Assembly (NCBI GenBank): GCA_944412495.1
Contig: CALYBL010000035.1
Coordinates: forward strand, 81,800 to 145,799
Length of the DNA: 64,000 nt
DNA from: an uncultured Clostridia bacterium
Lineage (GTDB): Bacteria; Bacillota; Clostridia; Oscillospirales; Acutalibacteraceae
Reading direction: 5' to 3'
Of this stretch, positions 25,395 to 33,916 are shown piece by piece. The stretch's first letter is position 1. Each line of letters opens with the position of its first letter. A program made the translations under genes and the position numbers. Below the pieces are notes generated by a model. The model was not told the origin of the DNA. It did no database searches and saw only the letters and a program-made list of their open reading frames with translations.

Positions 25395-26597
25395 CTATTT
25401 GCCGGAGACCAGCGCGTAGGTGTCTCTCGCTATGCTGAGCTCCTCATTTGTCGGTATTACATAAATCTTGACCTTCGAGCCCGGCTTGCTGAGCTCGGCA
25501 ATCCTGCCGCGCAGGCCGGCGTTCTTCTCAAAGTCAAAATCAACGCCGAGATAGGTAAGTCCCTTACATACCGCAGCCCTGTGTACGTCGACGTTCTCGC
25601 CTATGCCGCCGGTAAATACTATGGCGTCCACTCCGTTCATCGCTGCGGCGTATGAGCCTATGAGCTTGATTATCTGATAATCAAGCATCTTAATTGCAAG
25701 CTTGGCGCGCTCATTGCCCTCGGCCGCCTTCTCCTGCAAATCACGGTCGTCGTTGGAAATGCCGGACACGCCGAGATAGCCGGACTTTTTATTGAGCAGC
25801 TCCGACATCTCCTTATAGCTTATGCCCTCCTTCTCGCCGAGGAAGGTTACAACCGACGGGTCCAGCGAACCGCTTCTTGTGCCCATTATAAGTCCGTCGA
25901 GCGGAGTAAAGCCCATGGAGGTATCTATGCACTTGCCGCCGTCAACAGCTGTTATCGACGAGCCGTTGCCCAAATGGCAGGTGATAAGCTTAAGCTCGGA
26001 TATATCCCTGCCCATGACCTCGGCGCACTTCGCACTTACGTATTTATGCGAGGTGCCGTGGAAACCATAGCGGCGCACAGCGTATTTCTCATAGTATTCA
26101 TATGGTATTGCGTACATATACGCATGCGGCGGCATAGTATTATGAAATGAGTTATCGAACACAACCACCTGCGGCAGCTCGCTGCCAAGGCACTCTATGC
26201 ACGCACGTATGCCCTGAACACTGCCTATGTTGTGCAACGGCGCAAGCTCGCTTAGTTCGAGTATTTTTTCTATTACGTCCTCGTTTACAAGCTCCGGCTT
26301 GTCAAATATAGCGCCGCCCTGCACTATCCTGTGCCCGACTGCGCCTATCTCCGACATGGATTTTAAAACAGCGGCGTCGCTTTTTACCAATGCATACTCA
26401 ACATACTTAAACGCCTCGGTGTGATTCTTCATCTCTGCTTCTTCAACATATTCTCTTCCGTCAAAAGCCGTATGCTTTATCCTGCCGTCTATGCCTATGC
26501 GCTCGCACATGCCCTTGGCAATTACCGACTCGTCGTCGATATTGATAAGCTGATACTTAAGCGAAGAGCTTCCCGCGTTGATAACAAGGATTTTCAT
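25395..26597 (-). CDS. ackA: Acetate kinase
   Basis: The enzyme interconverts acetyl-phosphate and acetate with ATP formation, the energy-yielding end of acetate fermentation. The 400 residues show NAGSSSLKYQL (7-17), RRYGFHGTSHKYV, CHLGNGSS, DTSMGFTPLDGLIMGTRSG and the C-terminal GGIGEN. The ATG at 26597 follows GGAGAAAATAT; an upstream frame extension lacks a site. Phosphotransacetylase is not adjacent. It is divergent from tmcAL, which uses acetate as substrate. Confidence 0.97.
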   Translation of the reverse strand: MKILVINAGSSSLKYQLINIDDESVIAKGMCERIGIDGRIKHTAFDGREYVEEAEMKNHTEAFKYVEYALVKSDAAVLKSMSEIGAVGHRIVQGGAIFDKPELVNEDVIEKILELSELAPLHNIGSVQGIRACIECLGSELPQVVVFDNSFHNTMPPHAYMYAIPYEYYEKYAVRRYGFHGTSHKYVSAKCAEVMGRDISELKLITCHLGNGSSITAVDGGKCIDTSMGFTPLDGLIMGTRSGSLDPSVVTFLGEKEGISYKEMSELLNKKSGYLGVSGISNDDRDLQEKAAEGNERAKLAIKMLDYQIIKLIGSYAAAMNGVDAIVFTGGIGENVDVHRAAVCKGLTYLGVDFDFEKNAGLRGRIAELSKPGSKVKIYVIPTNEELSIARDTYALVSGK

Positions 26598-26687
26598 ATA
26601 TTTTCTCCACTCCACATTTTTATCTTTTTGTGCTGTTGTTATAAGCCGACCTTTATGTTAGAATCTTCTTATAACGTCACATATTAT

Positions 26688-26716
26688 ATAATATAATACA
26701 AAAACTCCAATTTCAA
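26688..26716 (-). promoter_or_regulatory. Possible ackA promoter
   Basis: On the minus strand TTGAAA, a 17-base spacer and TATTAT lie about 90 bases before the ackA start in the AT-rich divergent region. Other TATAAT-like boxes overlap nearby, so the exact -10 is unsure. Confidence 0.45.
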
Positions 26717-26745
26717 CTGTTTTTAGCTGTTTTGAGGTGTTATTT

Positions 26746-27954
26746 TTGAAGATATGCGGTATTATAGCCGAATATAATCCCTTCCACAACGGCCACATGT
26801 ACCTTATAAACCGGCTGAGGGAGGAGGGGTACTCTCACATAGTCGCCGTCATGAGCGGAAGCTTTGTTCAGCGCGGCGAGCCGGCCGTCATGTCCAAGTG
26901 GGCGCGGACTCAGTGCGCGCTTGGCTGCGGTGTGGATCTTGTTATAGAGCTTCCTCTTACGTGGGCGATGTCTGCGGCGGAAAACTTTGCGCTGGGCGGC
27001 GTATCTCTGCTAAGCTCGCTTGGCTGTGTCGGCACCGTTGCCTTTGGCTGCGAAAACGATGATATCACAGAGCTTGAGCGTGCTGCCCGCATAAAGCGCA
27101 GTGATAACTTCAAATCGGCATTCTATGACGAGATACGCTCCGGCAAAAGCTATGCCGCAGCCATTTCCGGTGCCCTTGCAGCGGCCGGGGAAGACATAAA
27201 TCCCGATATATTCCGGCTGCCAAACTGTATTTTGGCTCAGGAGTATATATCGGCGCTGCACCGGCTTAGCAGCAAAATAGAGCCGGCAGCGATAAAGCGG
27301 CACATCTCGTCGCACGACGAAACGCATCCTATCCCGCCGGAGGATACCGATATCGTGAGCGCTGCATATATAAGAGAGCTTATAAGGGCCGGCAAAGACT
27401 TTGAAAAATATGTCCCGAGCTATGCATTTGACACTATAAAAAGGGAAATCTCGGCAAAAGCCGCACCGGCGGATATCTCGCGGCTGGAGCGCGCGGTACT
27501 CGCCTTCATGCGTCAGTGCGCACCGGCGGACTTTGCCTCGCTTCCTGACGTAAGCGAGGGGCTTGAGCACAGGATATGCGGCGCTGCAAAGGCTTCATCC
27601 GGCTATAACGAGCTGATAGATAAAATAAAGACAAAGCGCTATACCCACGCGCGGCTGCGCCGCATCGTCCTTACCGCCTTTTTGCGGGCGGACACATCCC
27701 TTTTCAATTGCGAGCCGCCGTATATACGCGTTCTCGGGATGAATGAACGCGGCACGGAAATTCTGCGCCTTGTGCGCGGAAGCGCCAAAGTGCCCATAAT
27801 AATGAAGGCGGCTAATACCGCTCGCCTTGGTGAAGAAGCCCGCCGCCTGTTCGACGCCGAAAGCCGTGCCGACGACATTTTCGCGCTGAGCCTGCCGGAT
27901 ATCGGGAAAAGCGGCACAAACATGACGCACGGCGTTGTTTTGCAGGATTGCTAA
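26746..27954 (+). CDS. tmcAL: tRNA(Met) cytidine acetate ligase (YlbM family)
   Basis: TmcAL activates acetate with ATP and acetylates the wobble cytidine (ac4C34) of elongator tRNA-Met. The 402 residues start with the nucleotidyltransferase signature GIIAEYNPFHNGHMY (HxGH) and keep VMSGSFVQRGEPA and ELPLTWAMSAAENFA. The best start is TTG at 26746, 8 bases after GAGG; a GTG three codons earlier overlaps the ribosome site. The divergent position next to ackA links acetate production with an acetate-using tRNA modifier; that regulatory link is inference. Confidence 0.93.
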   Translation: MKICGIIAEYNPFHNGHMYLINRLREEGYSHIVAVMSGSFVQRGEPAVMSKWARTQCALGCGVDLVIELPLTWAMSAAENFALGGVSLLSSLGCVGTVAFGCENDDITELERAARIKRSDNFKSAFYDEIRSGKSYAAAISGALAAAGEDINPDIFRLPNCILAQEYISALHRLSSKIEPAAIKRHISSHDETHPIPPEDTDIVSAAYIRELIRAGKDFEKYVPSYAFDTIKREISAKAAPADISRLERAVLAFMRQCAPADFASLPDVSEGLEHRICGAAKASSGYNELIDKIKTKRYTHARLRRIVLTAFLRADTSLFNCEPPYIRVLGMNERGTEILRLVRGSAKVPIIMKAANTARLGEEARRLFDAESRADDIFALSLPDIGKSGTNMTHGVVLQDC

Positions 27955-28239
27955 TTGGTTACCCGTTTTCCCGGCAGGCTGCAAAAGCATTTTTATGTCC
28001 TTCTGCCGGTCCTGCTTGATAATGTGACTGCATCATGCCGCCGGAAAGCGTAAATAATGCAGCCGGCAGGGTAAGACAGCTGGCGAAAAGGCACGTCAGA
28101 GATGTCAGCAGACAGCAGGTAAATTTAATATATATGCGGCGGGCATGGCAAGATTGACAGCTTTGAGCCGCGCCGCCGGCAGCGGCTGCAGCAGGCAAAT
28201 TCCAGCATGCAAAAAGCTAATATCAAGTACATCGCTCTC

Positions 28240-28430
28240 AAAAGGCGCGGTTACAAGACGTTAGTCAATGCGAGGCAACCTTTTGTGAAGAGGAAGATGG
28301 TCGATATAAGTAAGCCGATGATTTTTATGGAAAAGTCGCCGCGGGCGATACAAGGTTCATTTTGACGAGGCATAGGTGAGTAGCACAAGACGGCCTATCG
28401 TCGCAGGCAGAGACGGCACCGCAAGGATCC
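28240..28430 (+). repeat. Dispersed repeat A+B, diverged copy
   Basis: GGCGCGGTTACAAGACGTTAG aligns with 6892-6912 (GGCGCGTTTACAAGCCGTTAG), then ACCTTTTGTGAAGAGGA matches the A right arm. About 110 bases later GCAGGCAGAGACGGCACCGCAAGGA matches repeat B. The A-before-B order is the same as in the 47.9-kb copy. The left arm of the inverted repeat is not recognisable. Confidence 0.55.
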
Positions 28431-28690
28431 CCGGAGTGCGGCGGCCGGCCTTTCGCTGCGGCCAAGCTTTATCAGAATAAATCGGCGCAAAGGCGGCCAT
28501 TGCCGAGGCATAGGCCCTGTGTGGCTCTTGTATCAATGCCACCCGTAAAGCGAGCGATATGATCGGCACTAAAATGTCATGGTACCGGCAAATATCTGAA
28601 AATACGGATTGAAATTTTCTCTCATCTGCTGTCCCTTAATAAAAGGGTGTACAAAAATTCAATTTAGTAAGTGTCTTTTATAATAGCTTG

Positions 28691-29120
28691 CTTCGCTCGT
28701 GCTTGAAGCTAAAGCTTTTTTCCAATACCCCTCCCGGCAAAGACTCCAATAACAGTCATAACCACCGACTAAACCGGTGGCTTGAGCTGGCCCTGTAAGT
28801 GGCTGTTACCGGCAAACGTCTCGAGATGTCTTGAATGAGATGCCTTGAGCTTTATTCTGCCGGCATCACTTTCCCCACAGCCTGCAAACGGGCTATAACC
28901 GTTCTAACTGCTGCCTTCTATCATTCAAATATTATTGTCAGCGGCACATTTCGCTCGTGATTGAAGCTAAAGCATTTATGGGAGACAGATTATTGTTATC
29001 GGCTCGCTTCTCTATGACCTGAAGCTAAAGCTTTTTCTGCCTCACCGTAAAAATTGGACCCTTTTCGGTTAATTGGACAATAGTCATAACCACCGGCTAA
29101 GCCGTGGCTTCCACAATCCA
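28691..29120. repeat. Degenerate repeat cluster with IS200/IS605-like end hairpins
   Basis: Three copies of a TCGCTCGTG..TGAAGCTAAAGC unit occur (about 28693-28715, 28951-28973, 29003-29033). Two CCACCG..CGGTGG-type hairpins occur, each preceded by AGTCATAA (28755-28782 and 29082-29108). Such subterminal hairpins are typical of IS200/IS605-family ends. No transposase or TnpB frame is present, so this would be a dead remnant or a small non-autonomous element. Confidence 0.45.
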
Positions 29121-29332
29121 AAAAAGCAAGGGATATTGGATTGGGGCCGCACCTCACTGCTCCTCAAAGCTCCAAGCCGGCCTAACCTATGCTCTGACAG
29201 CTCCAGCCGCTGATTTTGTCACGTTCTGTTTGCCATTCCTCACCACCGGGTACGCATCTATCTGCTTCGAAGAGACATATGCTCTCAGCTCTGGCAAATA
29301 AAGTAATCCTGGCTTTTATTAATATTTTCCCG

Positions 29333-29362
29333 CGCCATCGTTTATAAACGGTGGCGTTTTTT
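29333..29362 (+). terminator. Strong orphan rho-independent terminator
   Basis: CGCCATCGTTTATAAACGGTGGCG is a near-perfect palindrome (10-11 bp stem) followed by six T. The nearest upstream rightward gene (tmcAL) ends almost 1.4 kb earlier, so it may end an unannotated RNA or shield the cotJ genes. Confidence 0.8.
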
Positions 29363-29485
29363 ATTTATCAGTACAGTTTCCTCCGCCCGCGTCGATGCAC
29401 AGCAATCACCAAATCGAAATTTGTACATATTCTGTATTGGACACGCCGAAACGGCGTTGAGCAACTACAAGTGAAAGGAGCAGAA

Positions 29486-29746
29486 ATGTCAGATTTCAAC
29501 ATTATGAATACAGATGATATTCTTAGAAAATATGGCTTTGATATATACACAGCAAAGCCCGAAAGGCCGAACGCAGGCATGATGCAGTCCAATGCACCTG
29601 ACTTCATGCCCAAGAATCCGGCGCTTGCAATGGCGTATGTTCCCATGCAGCCGCAGGGCGAAATGTATGAGCCTGAAAAAGGCCTTAATGCGGGAACTAT
29701 ATTCCCCGACCTTGACAAACCGTTTTATGGAAGGTGGAACGATTAA
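29486..29746 (+). CDS. cotJA: Spore coat-associated protein CotJA
   Basis: The 86-residue protein carries the CotJA features AMAYVPMQPQ (B. subtilis type AYVPWQ) and GTIFPDLDKPFYGRW. CotJ proteins belong to the inner spore coat and are made in the mother cell under sigma-E in B. subtilis. The ATG at 29486 follows AAAGGAG. One base separates its stop from cotJB's ATG. Confidence 0.9.
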   Translation: MSDFNIMNTDDILRKYGFDIYTAKPERPNAGMMQSNAPDFMPKNPALAMAYVPMQPQGEMYEPEKGLNAGTIFPDLDKPFYGRWND

Positions 29747-29747
29747 G

Positions 29748-30002
29748 ATGAACGAAAGGGAAACCCTATTAAGAAGAATCGACAGCGTACAGTTCGCAGC
29801 TCATGAGCTGTCGCTGTTCCTCAATACTCATCCCGGCGACGCCGACGCCCTCGAGAAGATGAGAAAGTATCAGGACATATACATGCAGCTTAAATCCGAG
29901 TTTGAGTCAAAGTACGGCCCGCTCACAATAAATGCCGCCGGCCGCGACAGGGCATGGGAATGGACCCAGAATCCGTGGCCGTGGGAAAAGGAGGGCAACT
30001 GA
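29748..30002 (+). CDS. cotJB: Spore coat protein CotJB
   Basis: The 84 residues show the CotJB helix pair (LLRRIDSVQFAAHELSLFLNTHP, then an acidic YQDIYMQLKSEFESKYGPL) and the Trp-rich tail WEWTQNPWPWEKEGN. The ATG lies one base after cotJA's stop with GGAAGGTGGA upstream. It is expected to work with CotJC in coat assembly. Confidence 0.9.
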   Translation: MNERETLLRRIDSVQFAAHELSLFLNTHPGDADALEKMRKYQDIYMQLKSEFESKYGPLTINAAGRDRAWEWTQNPWPWEKEGN

Positions 30003-30005
30003 TAA

Positions 30006-30116
30006 ATGTTTAACTACGAAAAAAGGCTTCAGTATCCCGTAAAAATCAAAAATCCAAATCCTGCACTGGCCAAAATAATCATCACGCAGTATGGCGGACC
30101 TTTTCGCAGGTTGTGA
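30006..30116 (+). pseudogene. cotJC: Truncated cotJC (N-terminal 32 codons only)
   Basis: The frame starts 3 bases after cotJB and reads MFNYEKRLQYPVKIKNPNPA followed by LAKIIITQYGGP, the recognisable beginning of the manganese-catalase-like CotJC. It then diverges to FRRL and stops. CotJC is normally about 190 residues. The following 390 bases hold no trace of the rest in any frame, so the 3' part was deleted or replaced. It could be a sequence-specific loss or an assembly artefact. Confidence 0.8.
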
Positions 30117-30509
30117 CAATTACGGCCTATCAAATTACGCCATGACCCACAATGCATAATACGCCGAATCCTTATCTCAATATTTCACGTTCGGTTTACA
30201 TAATCTCAAAATCTAGCAAGACTGAAGGCTCGGCCGCCGACAGCATAATTCCAGCCGGATTTAATCTGGCAAAAATAATTTTACTTTGCCGCATAATCTG
30301 CTGCGCGCCAGTAAAAGAGTGTCGTATTTCAAGGCAGCATCCCTATCGATATGTCCCTACTTTTGATTTTTGCCGCTCATGCTTTACAATGGTGGCTTAC
30401 ATGCCGGCAGCTCCTGAGTTCATTTTCTGCGTCAATCAGGCAAAGCAGAAAACCGGGCGCGTCTTAAAGATGCACCCGGCTTTGTAATACTGTTTATCCT
30501 ATAACTGTG
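30117..30509. other. Non-coding gap after truncated cotJC
   Basis: No gene is supported. It contains the break point of cotJC at its left edge and the leftward terminator of the nitroreductase gene (30447-30483) at its right. Confidence 0.6.
30447..30483 (-). terminator. Terminator of nitroreductase gene
   Basis: On the minus strand AGCCGGGTGC/GCGCCCGGT form a GC-rich stem (30451-30480) followed by TTTTC, about 27 bases after the stop codon. Confidence 0.75.
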
Positions 30510-31031
30510 CTACGCTCTCACTATATAATCCTTTTTCCTCGGCCTTGCCTTCGGAGGCTCGCAGGCGGCATATCCCAAAATGCAGTTGCCGACTCCTATA
30601 TACCTGTCTCCGTCTATTCCCCATTTTTGAAGCAGTCCCTGCCCCTCCGCAGAGGCCATTACCTCTTTTGCTCTGTGTATCCAGCATGAGCCTATTCCGA
30701 GAGAGTGTGCGGCCAGCATCAGATTGCCAATGACAAGGCTTCCGTCCTCAACAGCCGTTGATACCGTCTTGTCCGCCAGAACAATCACTATCGTCGGCGC
30801 ACCGTAAAACGGATCCGAGTCAGTGCCCATAACCTCGGCATTCAGCTTTGACAGCAGGGCTATAGTCTCTTTGTCCTGAACCACCACCATTTTCGGCGAC
30901 TGCCTGCCGCGGCCGCTTGCCGCATATGTCCCCGCCTCAAGTATCTGCGCCAGCTCAGATTCAGAAATCTGCTCCGGCTTATAGCTTCTTATGCTCCTTC
31001 TCGTTTCCATGCATCTGATTATCTCATTCAT
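30510..31031 (-). CDS. Nitroreductase family protein (FMN-dependent)
   Basis: The 173 residues show the nitroreductase fold markers ETRRSIRSYKPEQI (FMN-phosphate Arg-Ser-x-Arg), ASGRGRQSPKMVVVQD, EDGSLVIGNLMLAAHSLGIGSCWIHRA and the C-terminal GYAACEPPKARPRKKDY. Such enzymes reduce nitroaromatics, quinones or flavins using NAD(P)H; the natural substrate cannot be told. The ATG at 31031 follows AAAGGAG. It is a single gene with its own terminator. Confidence 0.92.
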   Translation of the reverse strand: MNEIIRCMETRRSIRSYKPEQISESELAQILEAGTYAASGRGRQSPKMVVVQDKETIALLSKLNAEVMGTDSDPFYGAPTIVIVLADKTVSTAVEDGSLVIGNLMLAAHSLGIGSCWIHRAKEVMASAEGQGLLQKWGIDGDRYIGVGNCILGYAACEPPKARPRKKDYIVRA

Positions 31032-31110
31032 ATTTCATTCTCCTTTCATATCATAGGATACCGTGGCTGCTGTATATTAACTGCAGCGGTACGTTCTATA
31101 CTGAATAAAT

Positions 31111-31136
31111 TTAAAGGCGGTGTTAAACCGCCCCAA
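31111..31136 (-). terminator. Terminator of nrdR
   Basis: On the minus strand a GGCGGT/ACCGCC stem (31116-31132) is followed by TTTAAATTTA, just after the nrdR stop. Confidence 0.7.
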
Positions 31137-31141
31137 AACAA

Positions 31142-31609
31142 TCATTTATTTTGATTTTTATCTCTTATAAGCCGGTTCAGCTCGTCCATAAATGTATTTA
31201 TATCTCTGAACTGGCGGTAAACCGATGCAAAACGGACATATGCGACCTCGTCCAGCATCCTGAGTCTGTCCATAACCATCTCGCCTATTCTTGCAGATGA
31301 AACCTCCCTGTCAAGTGAGCTCTGCAGCACAGACTCTATATCGCTTACTATACGTTCACGGTCCTCAGCCGGTATCGGCCGCTTATAGCATGCCCTGTCA
31401 ATTCCCGCAAGTATCTTGCTCCTATCAAAGGTTTGGCGGTTTTTATCCCTTTTTACAACTATTATAGGCAGAGTTTCCACCATCTCATATGTGGTAAACC
31501 TTTTCCCGCATCTCAGGCATTCCCTGCGCCGGCGTATCTTTTCACCCTCGTCGGTCGGACGCGAATCTATAACCTTACTCTCTTCATAAGAGCAGAACGG
31601 ACATTTCAT
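31142..31609 (-). CDS. nrdR: Transcriptional repressor NrdR
   Basis: NrdR senses ATP/dATP and represses ribonucleotide reductase genes by binding NrdR boxes. The 155 residues have the zinc ribbon ([16 protein letters not shown]) and the ATP-cone ([29 protein letters not shown]). Length and order match the family. The ATG at 31609 follows GGGAGTG. No nrd gene is in the window. Confidence 0.96.
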   Translation of the reverse strand: MKCPFCSYEESKVIDSRPTDEGEKIRRRRECLRCGKRFTTYEMVETLPIIVVKRDKNRQTFDRSKILAGIDRACYKRPIPAEDRERIVSDIESVLQSSLDREVSSARIGEMVMDRLRMLDEVAYVRFASVYRQFRDINTFMDELNRLIRDKNQNK

Positions 31610-31819
31610 ATGTTTGCACTCCCGTCAATGTTTTGCGGCAAATAAGCAGCATGGTATCCTAAGCCTTACTATACCACAATCATGCACATTATACAACAAT
31701 TTTATCAAAAGTCCTGCAGATATGGCTGCATGCCGGATTAATGCAGTAATCTGTAATATCCGTTGTATTTTCTGCCTTTTATACATATATTATTTGTTTT
31801 ATCTTATATTTCTACATTA

Positions 31820-32104
31820 TTAACTGTCTATACATAAATCGTTGGCAATAAATCTCTCTACTTCTGACAAAAGACCGTCATATCCTACAGATTTCTCCAT
31901 CAGCATTTTCCTGAAGGCTTCTATTCTTTCCCGTTTGGAGGTTATATCTTTTATCATTGATGTATATATTACACCTCTGTGGCTTTGCGTGACTTTTAGT
32001 CCGTATACCTTTATTGCTTCATCTTCAATATCGACTACGCTCTCTTCTATTTCATACACCAAAGAACACCTTAACGGTAATGATTCCTCCTGATTTATCA
32101 TCAT
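31820..32104 (-). CDS. DUF6514-type small protein
   Basis: The 94 residues pair a beta-rich N-terminal half (SLVYEIEESVVDIEDEAIKV) with a helical half (ITSKRERIEAFRKMLMEKSV, then SEVERFIANDL). This matches the plan of DUF6514, a short conserved clostridial family of unknown function. GGAGG precedes two adjacent ATGs (32104, 32101). It is likely cytoplasmic and monocistronic. Confidence 0.7.
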   Translation of the reverse strand: MMINQEESLPLRCSLVYEIEESVVDIEDEAIKVYGLKVTQSHRGVIYTSMIKDITSKRERIEAFRKMLMEKSVGYDGLLSEVERFIANDLCIDS

Positions 32105-32230
32105 TTTTCCTCCTTGTGTGTATCATAATCACCAACGATTTCGTCTTATAATTTTATATTATATTTTCAGCGCAGTCAATAGTATTATCTTTCTTTTTTC
32201 AGAGATTTGTGGCTTGTTTCTTTGTAATGT

Positions 32231-33049
32231 CTATATATTGTTGTCACTTTTTAACAAATTACGACAAAAATTATAGGCAGTCTTTATTTCGCACAATTCA
32301 TTGTAGGAATTTTTGTATACTTCAATGATTATATTTCCGCTATATCCAATGGCGTTAAGCTTATCAAAAAGCTGTTTAAAATCAAAATTTCCGTTTCCCG
32401 GCAGAAGACAGGTGGCATCGGAGACCACAGCTTCAATTTTATCCTCGGCATAGCTGAGGCTGTCGCTTAAATGGACATGCACCAGGCTGTCGCTCATTGC
32501 ATCTATAATGCTATAAGGGTCATTCCCGCTTCTTATCGCCTGCTTTATATCAAAAACGAATTTGGCATTTATGTCATTTTTCATTTTTAAAATAAAATTC
32601 GGCGAAGCGCTTTTGAATTTATTTACGTTTTCCTGCGCGGTTGTAATTCCCATGCGTGCGCTGTTTTCCATAAGCAGAGCAAACCTCTCCAAATACTCGT
32701 CGTCGCTTATGGCGCCTACCCTGTCGCCGTGAATGACAACTATTTTGGCTCCGAGGGAATTTGCCGCCTCATTATATTTTTTATAGTATTCGAGCATGTC
32801 GTAAAATCTCTGCTTATACTGTGAAAACAGCATGAACGACTCCATTCCCGACGTAAACGGATGCACTGACACAATTCTTATGCCGTTTTCGTCGGCTATG
32901 CTTTTAAGGCGAGTTATATACGGTGTCTCAAGCTCTGAAAAGGTATTGAAAAAAACCTCCGCTCTTTTTACACCGAAGCGTGCTATTGCTTCCAGTGCTT
33001 TGCAGGTGTCCATTGGATAAAAGCTTGCAGTGGAAATTCCGATTTCCAT
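32231..33049 (-). CDS. Sugar phosphate isomerase/epimerase family protein (TIM barrel)
   Basis: The 272 residues form an AP-endonuclease-2-type TIM barrel (MEIGISTASFYP; VSVHPFTSG; KIVVIHGDRV; FVFDIKQAIRSGNDP; HVHLSDS; NIIIEVYKNSY). The metal ligands His, Glu and Asp expected of the xylose-isomerase-like fold are in place. The substrate is unknown. The ATG at 33049 follows GGAGGTACATA. It is divergent from the small membrane gene at 33157. Confidence 0.87.
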   Translation of the reverse strand: MEIGISTASFYPMDTCKALEAIARFGVKRAEVFFNTFSELETPYITRLKSIADENGIRIVSVHPFTSGMESFMLFSQYKQRFYDMLEYYKKYNEAANSLGAKIVVIHGDRVGAISDDEYLERFALLMENSARMGITTAQENVNKFKSASPNFILKMKNDINAKFVFDIKQAIRSGNDPYSIIDAMSDSLVHVHLSDSLSYAEDKIEAVVSDATCLLPGNGNFDFKQLFDKLNAIGYSGNIIIEVYKNSYNELCEIKTAYNFCRNLLKSDNNI

Positions 33050-33156
33050 TATGTACCTCCATAGGAATTTTTTTGCCGTTGCCCGAATTTGCCCGCGATG
33101 ATAATATATATACAGGCACTTCTGCTTTATTATAATACATATTATGAGGGACAACT

Positions 33157-33435
33157 ATGAAAATCTCTGCAAAGGCGAAAAAATTTTACTATGGAATGAG
33201 CGGTTTTTCCGTCGGACTGCTGGCCCTGGCACTTGAGCTGTCAGTAATAGGCTACATAGCTTCAATATTTATGAATCTGTTTGCATACACATTTACCTCT
33301 CCGGATATTATTTCGGCTATCGCCCTTAAGACAGGCAGCGCGTCGTTTATAATCGCCTGGGGCGGCATAATTTTAAGCGTGCTCTCAGACGTTATTATAA
33401 AATACGATTTTTCAGACAGCTCAAGCAAGGGCTAA
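33157..33435 (+). CDS. Small two-TM membrane protein, unknown
   Basis: The 92 residues begin with a basic segment and contain hydrophobic stretches at about 16-45 and 62-82, ending in a charged tail. The ATG at 33157 lies 9 bases after ATGAGGGAC, so GAGGG is a plausible ribosome site. I do not recognise the family. It is single and divergent from the isomerase-like gene. Confidence 0.6.
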   Translation: MKISAKAKKFYYGMSGFSVGLLALALELSVIGYIASIFMNLFAYTFTSPDIISAIALKTGSASFIIAWGGIILSVLSDVIIKYDFSDSSSKG

Positions 33436-33916
33436 AGAATGGCCGGTACGCCGTTAACGCAGTGGATGTGATAAGCCGCCGCAGGCCGCGCAGTTTTTGT
33501 TTGGACGGTGTCATAGCCTATTTCCGGCGCATGCCGCTCTGAAAACACTTTGACCGATGCCGCAATTATTTTTGGAATCTTGCTCACCAGTCTTTCGCAA
33601 AACAGTATTTCTTAACTGCCTTTTCCGCTTTAAGGCTTTACGTTATGCCGATGAAATACATACTTTCTCTTCCCAAGCTCACGTTTTTCTATTATAGCGG
33701 CTTATCAGCGCTAAATTAACAGAATTAAGGCAGAATATATTCTAATATTTTCTAAATTAATGTCAAAAAAGGAAAATTTGTTTCTTAAATTTGTTTTTGT
33801 AGTTAAATTTACAGCCGTTTGGAAAAATACCAAACGGCTGTTTTAATTTATTCAGATGATTAAAACATGCCGCCTTTATGCAAAATGCATATGCAGCTTT
33901 ACAGGCGTTTGTATGA
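33436..33916. other. Non-coding gap with terminator
   Basis: It lies between two convergent genes. A rightward terminator is present at 33811-33845, nearly 400 bases past the small membrane gene. The stretch before it (33690-33800) is very AT-rich. No gene is supported. Confidence 0.6.
33811..33845 (+). terminator. Rho-independent terminator between convergent genes
   Basis: ACAGCCGTTTGG and CCAAACGGCTGT form a perfect 12-bp stem around AAAAATA, followed by TTTTAATTT. It probably ends rightward transcription facing spoVB. Confidence 0.85.

Larger units (their letters stand above)
27955..29485. other. 1.5-kb non-coding, repeat-rich stretch
   Basis: No gene is supported between tmcAL and cotJA. 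In order it holds an A+B repeat copy (28240-28430), IS200/IS605-like hairpin remnants (28691-29120), and a strong rightward terminator (29333-29362). A short hairpin ACGCCG/CGGCGT (29443-29457) lies just before the cotJA ribosome site. Open frames present are short and lack ribosome sites. Confidence 0.65.
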
